Part shown: positions 5,497 to 10,268 of the stretch, one piece after another
Position numbering within the stretch: the stretch's first letter is position 1
Layout: every line of letters starts with the position of its first letter
Source of the DNA: an uncultured Collinsella sp.
GTDB lineage: Bacteria; Actinomycetota; Coriobacteriia; Coriobacteriales; Coriobacteriaceae
Direction: 5' to 3'
Assembly (NCBI GenBank): GCA_900553345.1
Contig: USDE01000034.1
Coordinates: 1-10,268 of the forward strand
Length of the DNA: 10,268 nucleotides
Position numbers and translations under genes: made by a program
Notes under the pieces: generated by a model
Told to the model about the DNA's origin: nothing
Seen by the model: only the letters and a program-made list of their open reading frames with translations
Database searches by the model: none

Positions 5497-6681
5497 TTAA
5501 CGATACTCGTCCGCCAACTGTTTCCAAGCGGGTAGCGAATTGATGATCGTTTCGTAACTCACGCAATAGCCCAGGCGGAACCAGCCCGGCATACCAAAGC
5601 TGTCCGAGGGAACCGCAAGCAACTCATACTTCTTTGCGCGCTCGCAAAACGCATTCGCATCGGGCTCGAGTGCCTTCACCCACAGGTAGAAAGCACCGTC
5701 CGGCTCAACATAGGTATAGCCGTAGTCCGCCAAGGCGTCGGTAAGCGCCGTGCGGTTGCGAGCATAGGCCTCGATATCGCTCGGCTCATCGATGCAATCG
5801 ATAATCACGCGCTGGAAGAGCGCCGGTGCACATACAAAACCCAGCGTACGGGCAGCACCCGCAACAGCCGGCATCAGACGCGCAGCCTGCGGATTGGTGT
5901 TGGGAACCAAGATCCAGCCAACGCGCTCACCCGGCAGCGACAGCGACTTAGAATACGAGTAGCACACCACGGTGTTCTCGTAGATCGAGGGCACCCAAGG
6001 CACCTCGGCACCGTACACGATCTCGCGGTACGGCTCATCCGAGATGAGCATAATCGGATTCTCGGGATCACGCCGAGCGTTGGCCTCGCGCAGAACATTG
6101 GCCAGTCGCGTCAGCGTGTCGCGCGTATATACGGCACCGGTCGGGTTGTTGGGCGAGTCGATGATGACGGCCGCCGTCTTTTCGCTGATCGCCTTGAGCA
6201 CGTTGTCCACGCTCAGCTGAAACGTGTCTTCATCGGCGAGCGCCTCGACACACGTGCAGCCGGCCTTCTCAATCCACACGCGATACTCCGGGAAGTACGG
6301 GGCGATAACAACAACCTCATCGCCCGGGTTCGTAACGGCGTTGAGCGTGCAGGTGAGCGAAGCCGCGGCACCCACCGTCATAAAGACGTCCTTGCCCTCA
6401 TAGCTCGTGCCAAAGCGACGGTTGAGCGATTCGGCGACAGCTGCTCGACATTGCGGCAGGCCCGGTGCGGGAGTGTAGCCGTGCAGCTGGTCACTCGGCA
6501 GCTCCAAGGCCTTCTTAATGGACTCCGCCACGGCAGCGGGCGCCGGAACACTCGGGTTGCCCAGCGAAAAATCGAATACGTTTTCCGCACCGATCTGTGC
6601 CTTGCGCTCAAGACCATAGCTAAAGATCTCACGGATGATGGAGCTTTCCGCACCGCGAGCATACATAGTTTCGTTGATCAT
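5497..6681 (-). CDS. Class I/II pyridoxal-phosphate aminotransferase (aspartate aminotransferase superfamily)
   Basis: A 394-residue fold-type I PLP enzyme moving an amino group between an amino acid and a 2-oxo acid in the cytoplasm. Visible residues: FSLGNPSVPAP (38-48), Tyr69 in LHGYTPAPG, GAAASL phosphate loop (105-110), SPNNPTG with Asn179, SDEPYRE with Asp215 and Tyr218, the Schiff-base lysine Lys245 in SYSKSLSLPGER with Arg253, and the carboxylate-binding Arg369 in WFRLGYC. Length is normal (about 390-400). The start at ATG 6681 is favoured by AAAGGGG about 5 bases upstream; the frame stays open to 6807, but that would run translation through the palindrome at 6752-6813. Amino-acid specificity cannot be assigned; aspartate, alanine and aromatic enzymes share these motifs. 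Confidence 0.9.
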   Translation of the reverse strand: MINETMYARGAESSIIREIFSYGLERKAQIGAENVFDFSLGNPSVPAPAAVAESIKKALELPSDQLHGYTPAPGLPQCRAAVAESLNRRFGTSYEGKDVFMTVGAAASLTCTLNAVTNPGDEVVVIAPYFPEYRVWIEKAGCTCVEALADEDTFQLSVDNVLKAISEKTAAVIIDSPNNPTGAVYTRDTLTRLANVLREANARRDPENPIMLISDEPYREIVYGAEVPWVPSIYENTVVCYSYSKSLSLPGERVGWILVPNTNPQAARLMPAVAGAARTLGFVCAPALFQRVIIDCIDEPSDIEAYARNRTALTDALADYGYTYVEPDGAFYLWVKALEPDANAFCERAKKYELLAVPSDSFGMPGWFRLGYCVSYETIINSLPAWKQLADEYR

Positions 6682-6705
6682 CTGTTCCCCTTTCGCATAG
6701 GCGCT

Positions 6706-6711
6706 ATTGTA
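6706..6711 (-). promoter_or_regulatory. Candidate -10 element for the aminotransferase gene
   Basis: TACAAT on the minus strand (context GCGTACAATAGC), 24 bases upstream of the ATG at 6681 and downstream of the palindrome at 6752-6813. No recognisable -35 at 16-18 bases, so the call rests on the -10 and position alone. Confidence 0.35.
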
Positions 6712-6751
6712 CGCTTTAGTCGAGCAAAGTGCCGCAGCAATGTTAATTGGG

Positions 6752-6813
6752 TGTTGATTGGGGACAGACTTAAATGCGTGAAAACGCTCATTTAAGTCTG
6801 TCCCCAATCAACA
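6752..6813. repeat. 62-base near-perfect palindrome carrying the GGGGACAGACTTAAATG motif
   Basis: Left arm 6752-6776 (begins TGTTGATTGGGGACAGACTT) and right arm 6789-6813 are exact 25-base reverse complements. The 12-base centre adds a short CGT/ACG stem closed by a GAAA (GNRA) loop. It has no T-run on either strand and is separate from the ftsH terminator (6831-6870), so termination is not its obvious job. GGGGACAG / CTGTCCCC hairpins of this kind recall, from memory, repeats linked to REP-associated IS200-like transposases; no transposase gene is in the window, so it would be a solitary copy. Confidence 0.8.
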
Positions 6814-6830
6814 GATGGCCCCATATCGCT

Positions 6831-6870
6831 CAAAAGAAAAGGCCTCCGCAGGTTTCCCCGCGGAGGCTTT
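6831..6870 (-). terminator. Rho-independent terminator downstream of ftsH
   Basis: On the minus strand AAAGCCTCCGC (6860-6870) pairs with GCGGAGGCCTT (6839-6849), with a 10-base loop; only the base next to the outer end is unpaired. It is followed by TTTTCTTTTG (6831-6840). It lies 11 bases past the ftsH stop. Confidence 0.88.
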
Positions 6871-6881
6871 CGTTAGAAGGA

Positions 6882-9014
6882 CTATTTGTCGGTGTCGGCA
6901 TCGGCGTTGACGACATGGCTATCGCCATCAACATCGGATGCGGCTTCGGCATCCTCCTGCATGGCCGCCTGCGCAAAAGCTGCGGCATCAGCCGCCAGCT
7001 CCTCCTCGCTCATACGAGGCATGCGCTTTTTGGTCGGCATGCCGGCCGCCTTGGCATTGCGCTCCTCCTTGGCCGCCAGGATATCGCCCTCGCGCTCAAG
7101 GTAGGCATCCCACTCGTTGTCGAGCAGGGCGTTCACGGCATCGCCCTCGACGGTCTCGCGCTCAAGCAGCACCTTCGCCATCAGATCGAGTTGATCGCGA
7201 CGGGCATCCAGAATCTCGACCGCACGGCGATGGGCTTCGCGCATGATGCGCTGAACCTCGATATCGATGCGGCGTGCCGTCTCCTCGGAGTAATCCTGGT
7301 GATCGGCGTAATCGCGACCAAGGAACACCTGATGCTGTGCCTCGCCAAACACCTGCGTGCCCAGCTCCTCGCTCATGCCCAAACGCGTAACCATCTCGCG
7401 TGCCATCTTGGTCGCGCGCTCCAGGTCGTTGCTCGCGCCCGACGTGATGTCATCGCACATGAGCTCCTCGGCAACGCGGCCGCCCAAGAACACGGCGAGC
7501 TCGTCGAGCATCTCGTTCTTGGTCTTGAGGAAGTGATCCTCCTGTGAAAGCTGCAACGTGTAGCCCAGAGCCTGGCCGCGGCTGACAATCGAAATCTTAT
7601 GAACCGGGTCGGAGTGCTCCAAGATGTGACCCACCAGGGCGTGACCGCTCTCGTGGTAGGCAATCGTGGTGCGCTCGGCTTCGGTCATCACGCGACCCTT
7701 GCGTTGCGGTCCGGCAATCACGCGCTCCATCGACTCCTCGACCTCGTCCATCGAGATCACGGAACGATGACGGCGAGCGGCCAGCAGCGCAGACTCATTG
7801 AGCAGGTTCGCCAAATCGGCACCGGTAAAGCCAACGGTCATCTGGGCGAGCTTCTCAAACTTAACGTCCTCGTCCATCGGCTTGTTCTCGGCATGCACGC
7901 GCAAGATCTGCTCGCGGCCCTTTACGTCCGGACGGTCGACCGTGACCTGGCGGTCAAAACGACCGGGGCGCAGCAATGCCGGGTCCAGAATATCGGGACG
8001 ATTGGTTGCTGCGATCAGGATGACCGACTCGCTTTCCTCAAAACCATCCATCTCGACCAGCAGCTGGTTGAGCGTCTGCTCGCGCTCGTCGTGGCCGCCG
8101 CCCAGACCGGCTCCGCGCTGACGTCCCACGGCATCGATCTCGTCAATAAAGATGATCGACGGAGCCTGAGACTTGGCCTCCTTAAAGAGGTCGCGCACGC
8201 GGCTGGCACCGACACCCACGAACATCTCGACAAAGTCAGAACCAGAGATGCTAAAGAACGGCACGCCCGCCTCGCCGGCAACGGCCTTGGCCAGCAGCGT
8301 CTTACCGGTACCCGGAGGGCCCACCAGCAAAACGCCGCGCGGGATCTTGGCACCCAGTTTGCGATAGCGGTCCGGATCGCTTAGGAAGTCGCGGATCTCC
8401 TCGAGCTCCTCGACGGCCTCGTCCACGCCGGCCACGTCCTCGAACTTAACCTTGGGACGCGTAGCCTCGTTGGTCTTGGCATTGGTCTTGCCAAACTGCA
8501 TGTTCCTGTTATTGGCGCCCATCATCTGGCGCATAAAGTAGAACATGATGGCGATCAGGGCGATCGTCGGCAGCACGCTCATCGCCAAGTCGCCCCAAAA
8601 ATCGGGGTCGTTGGTGTTGACGATATACTTGGTGTCGGGGTGCTCCGCCATAAGCTCGGCAAGCGAATCGGAGCCGACATAGGTCGAGGAAAAGCTCTTG
8701 AGCTCGCTCGTATCGCCCTTGTCCTTTTTTGTCTTCCAGTAATGACCCGCCACGCTTCCGTCTTGAACCGTATAGGTCAAATCTTCGACGCGATCCTGCT
8801 TAATGGCGCTGACCATCTCGCTCGTCGCGAGCTTAACGGTATTGCTGGAGCTGGCAAAACCGGAGCCCATATTAAAGAAGGCATAGCCCAGAAGCGCGCA
8901 AGCCAAAAGAAAATACAGCCAGCCCGTACGCGTGGGCTTCTTGCCTCCGGGCATCCCCGGGATCTTAGGCTCCCGGGGAGTCTGGGAATTGTTGTCGTTA
9001 CGGTCGTCGGGCAT
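6882..9014 (-). CDS. ftsH: ATP-dependent zinc metalloprotease FtsH
   Basis: A 710-residue membrane-anchored AAA+ protease that extracts and degrades membrane and short-lived cytosolic proteins as a hexamer. Order: cytoplasmic Pro/Asn-rich N-terminus; transmembrane helix at about 32-50; extracellular domain 51-140; second helix at about 143-162; AAA+ domain with Walker A GPPGTGKT (232-239), pore motif MFVG (264-267), Walker B IIFIDE (287-292), and second region of homology with arginine fingers Arg349 and Arg352; zinc site HESGH (454-458) with third ligand Asp530 in SNDLERAT. After about residue 640 comes a charged, Ala/Asp/Glu-rich tail of roughly 70 residues, longer than in E. coli FtsH (644 residues). 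ATG 9014 lies one base after the hpt stop; GGAGGT sits 11 bases upstream inside hpt, so translation is probably coupled. Confidence 0.97.
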   Translation of the reverse strand: MPDDRNDNNSQTPREPKIPGMPGGKKPTRTGWLYFLLACALLGYAFFNMGSGFASSSNTVKLATSEMVSAIKQDRVEDLTYTVQDGSVAGHYWKTKKDKGDTSELKSFSSTYVGSDSLAELMAEHPDTKYIVNTNDPDFWGDLAMSVLPTIALIAIMFYFMRQMMGANNRNMQFGKTNAKTNEATRPKVKFEDVAGVDEAVEELEEIRDFLSDPDRYRKLGAKIPRGVLLVGPPGTGKTLLAKAVAGEAGVPFFSISGSDFVEMFVGVGASRVRDLFKEAKSQAPSIIFIDEIDAVGRQRGAGLGGGHDEREQTLNQLLVEMDGFEESESVILIAATNRPDILDPALLRPGRFDRQVTVDRPDVKGREQILRVHAENKPMDEDVKFEKLAQMTVGFTGADLANLLNESALLAARRHRSVISMDEVEESMERVIAGPQRKGRVMTEAERTTIAYHESGHALVGHILEHSDPVHKISIVSRGQALGYTLQLSQEDHFLKTKNEMLDELAVFLGGRVAEELMCDDITSGASNDLERATKMAREMVTRLGMSEELGTQVFGEAQHQVFLGRDYADHQDYSEETARRIDIEVQRIMREAHRRAVEILDARRDQLDLMAKVLLERETVEGDAVNALLDNEWDAYLEREGDILAAKEERNAKAAGMPTKKRMPRMSEEELAADAAAFAQAAMQEDAEAASDVDGDSHVVNADADTDK

Positions 9015-9015
9015 C

Positions 9016-9564
9016 TTACGAATAAACCTCCGGTTTCAAAATGCCCAGATACGGAAGGTTGCGATAGCGCTCGGCATAGTCGAGGCCGTAGCCCACCACA
9101 AAGGCATCGGGGCAATGGGTTCCAACATACTTGGGCGTGATGGCCGAGGTACGGTTCTCAACGTCCTTCCACAGGAAGGCAGCGACCTCCAGCGAAGCGG
9201 GCTTGCGGCTCTCGAGGTTCTTCATCAGGTACTTGAGGGTCAGGCCCGAGTCCAGAATGTCCTCAACGATCAGCACGTCGCGACCACGGATGTCGATATC
9301 CAGGTCCTTAATGATACGCACGATGCCTGAAGACTTCACACCGTCGCCATAGCTCGAAACAGCCATGAAATCGATGTTGGTCGGCAGCTCAATCTTGCGC
9401 ATCAGGTCGCCCATAAAGACAACGGCGCCGCGCAGAACCGCGATCAGCACCAGATCCTTACCAGCGTAGTCGCGCGTAATCTCCTCGCCCAGGCGAGAAA
9501 CGATACCGTCGATATCCTCCCGCGTAAACAGAACCTTCTCGATATCCGGATGTTGAGAAGCCAT
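9016..9564 (-). CDS. hpt: Hypoxanthine (guanine) phosphoribosyltransferase
   Basis: A 182-residue purine-salvage enzyme joining hypoxanthine or guanine to PRPP to give IMP or GMP in the cytoplasm. The PRPP-binding signature VLIVEDILDSGLTL spans 97-110, with Glu101-Asp102 and the catalytic base Asp105. Other family elements are the LRGAVVFMGDL loop (44-54), flexible-loop SYGDG (71-75), Lys133 contacting the purine, and VVGYGLDYAERYRNLPY (156-172), whose Asp162 is a usual purine or magnesium contact. Length is typical (175-185). ATG 9564 follows AAAGGG by 6 bases. It sits between tilS and ftsH, the classic Gram-positive order, and is one base from ftsH. A promoter just upstream suggests hpt-ftsH can be transcribed without tilS. 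Confidence 0.96.
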   Translation of the reverse strand: MASQHPDIEKVLFTREDIDGIVSRLGEEITRDYAGKDLVLIAVLRGAVVFMGDLMRKIELPTNIDFMAVSSYGDGVKSSGIVRIIKDLDIDIRGRDVLIVEDILDSGLTLKYLMKNLESRKPASLEVAAFLWKDVENRTSAITPKYVGTHCPDAFVVGYGLDYAERYRNLPYLGILKPEVYS

Positions 9565-9621
9565 GACAACCCTTTCTTGTGCTTAATCGCCCACACACCG
9601 CCGTATGGACGCGAACTACAC

Positions 9622-9630
9622 ATTCTAGCA
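9622..9630 (-). promoter_or_regulatory. Extended -10 promoter candidate for hpt-ftsH
   Basis: Minus strand TGCTAGAAT: a TAGAAT -10 (9622-9627) with the TGN extension immediately upstream (9628-9630), which can compensate for the weak -35 (TGGAAA at about 18 bases). The start of transcription would fall near 9615, about 50 bases before the hpt ATG at 9564. Confidence 0.55.
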
Positions 9631-9652
9631 GCGCACGGGGTATATTTTCCAG

Positions 9653-9673
9653 CCCGCGCACCATCAGCGCGGG
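9653..9673. repeat. Short GC-rich inverted repeat between tilS and hpt
   Basis: CCCGCGC (9653-9659) and GCGCGGG (9667-9673) form a perfect 7-base-pair stem with a 7-base loop, 40 bases past the tilS stop. No T-run follows on the minus strand, so it is not a standard terminator. It could slow tilS transcripts or stabilise their 3' ends. Confidence 0.5.
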
Positions 9674-9712
9674 AATACCGTCAACGCCGCACAGAAAAGC
9701 TGGTGCGAGGGG

Positions 9713-10268
9713 CTAATCCGCATCGACCACACGAAGCAGATAGGCCACGCGCGTCGCCGCCGTGCACTTAAAACGCTCGTCCGCGCGAACTCCGGCAACC
9801 CACACCACGGCACCCCCCGGCGCCGTCCTCACCATGGGCACGCCGGCGCGCTCGGAAACGGGAATGCGAGCCTCTCCTAGCAAGTCGGATACCTTCTTGC
9901 TTCGGCCACTCATTCCTAACGGGCACATCACGTCTCCCGGTGCGGGACCGTCCACCCACAGGCGCGCCAATCGCGCCTCGGCAGGGATCTCGCCACGCGA
10001 GCCCGCCAGGATCCGCTCACTATCGCTGTCGGCAAAACCCAGGGCAGCCGCGTCTACCAAAGCTGCCACTTCCCCGGCAGCCGCAAGCTCACGGGCGCGG
10101 CGCACGATATCGCATCCCGGCTCAACGGCCATCAGCTCTGCGACCAGCATGCGTCCCCCGCCCAGCGGCAAACGCCCGGGTACGGTAACCCAGTCCGCGA
10201 CCAGGCCCTCGCGAGCCACCGGAGCCTTAAACGCCAGCATGCCAAATTCGACGCGTGCGTCAATCCCC
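9713..10268 (-). CDS. tilS: tRNA(Ile)-lysidine synthase TilS, C-terminal part (5' end beyond window)
   Basis: The minus-strand frame is open from the right edge of the window to a TAG at 9713-9715, giving about 184 residues. The internal ATG at 10240 is not the true start, since the frame continues upstream to the edge. The last 70 residues match the TilS C-terminal domain: KVSDLLGEARIPVSERAGVP, then MVRTAPGGAVVWVAGVRADERF. The ATP-binding PP-loop domain with SGGxDS would lie further upstream, outside the window. TilS attaches lysine to C34 of the CAU-anticodon tRNA-Ile so that it reads AUA. Position next to hpt and ftsH strongly supports the call. Ends 148 bases before hpt. Confidence 0.88.
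   Translation of the reverse strand, partial: GIDARVEFGMLAFKAPVAREGLVADWVTVPGRLPLGGGRMLVAELMAVEPGCDIVRRARELAAAGEVAALVDAAALGFADSDSERILAGSRGEIPAEARLARLWVDGPAPGDVMCPLGMSGRSKKVSDLLGEARIPVSERAGVPMVRTAPGGAVVWVAGVRADERFKCTAATRVAYLLRVVDAD

Noticed and set aside
5309..5566. 85-codon minus-strand frame spanning the aminotransferase-PHP spacer
   Set aside because: Overlaps both neighbouring genes out of frame, has no convincing ribosome binding site at its start and no known domain. Kept only as a low-interest observation on the spacer.
6682..6807. N-terminal extension of the aminotransferase (42 extra residues)
   Set aside because: It would be encoded by the palindrome and promoter region and lacks the family's usual N-terminus. 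The ATG at 6681 has a good ribosome binding site and gives a normal length.
7599..8384. Plus-strand open frame of 261 codons, and a similar one at 6774-7547
   Set aside because: Both are antisense to ftsH, which is unambiguous. His/Arg/Leu-rich shadow translations.
1..10268. CRISPR array, tRNA/rRNA genes, transposase, phage, toxin-antitoxin or defence genes
   Set aside because: No regularly spaced repeats, no tRNA-like or rRNA stretches, and every large frame with real motifs belongs to a housekeeping or transport family.

Overview
The window looks like ordinary chromosome from a high-GC Gram-positive bacterium. The best guess is a gut Coriobacteriia, Collinsella or a close relative. This rests on the tilS-hpt-ftsH order typical of Gram-positives, GC-rich coding DNA with C/G-ending codons, and AGGAGG-type ribosome binding sites; the genus is a guess from overall feel, with no search behind it. 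The first 13 bases are the reverse complement of the universal Illumina adapter stem, so position 1 is almost certainly a raw contig end and the biological sequence starts at base 14.

Layout. (1) 14-78, minus: the first 21 codons of an EF-G-like translational GTPase, cut by the contig end, with a GC-rich leader of about 240 bases upstream. (2) 321-2731, minus: a complete polar amino-acid ABC importer operon, read as promoter, Tat/lipoprotein binding protein, permease, ATPase, terminator. The genes overlap by 1 and 8 bases. (3) 2738-2888: a 151-base palindromic element with two perfect 41-base arms, lying between the divergent importer and rRNA methyltransferase genes. (4) 2996-4444, plus: a RlmD/RumA-family 23S rRNA uracil-5-methyltransferase with an unusual lysine-rich N-terminal tail. 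It ends at a bidirectional terminator shared with (5) a YcdX-type PHP-domain phosphatase (4510-5331, minus). (6) 5497-6681, minus: a class I/II PLP aminotransferase, followed upstream by a second palindrome (6752-6813). (7) 6838-10268, minus: ftsH terminator, ftsH, hpt, an internal promoter, and the 3' part of tilS, which runs off the right edge.

Most genes are housekeeping or nutrient-uptake functions: amino-acid import, amino-acid transamination, rRNA and tRNA modification, purine salvage and membrane proteolysis. tilS, hpt and ftsH form a conserved neighbourhood, and hpt and ftsH are separated by one base. The ABC operon is self-contained, with its own promoter, a palindromic operator candidate and a terminator.

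I found no defence system, biosynthetic cluster, prophage, CRISPR, tRNA/rRNA gene or transposase gene. The least explained features are non-coding: the two long palindromes and the operator-like palindrome in front of the binding-protein gene. I do not see evidence for a new multi-gene system here.
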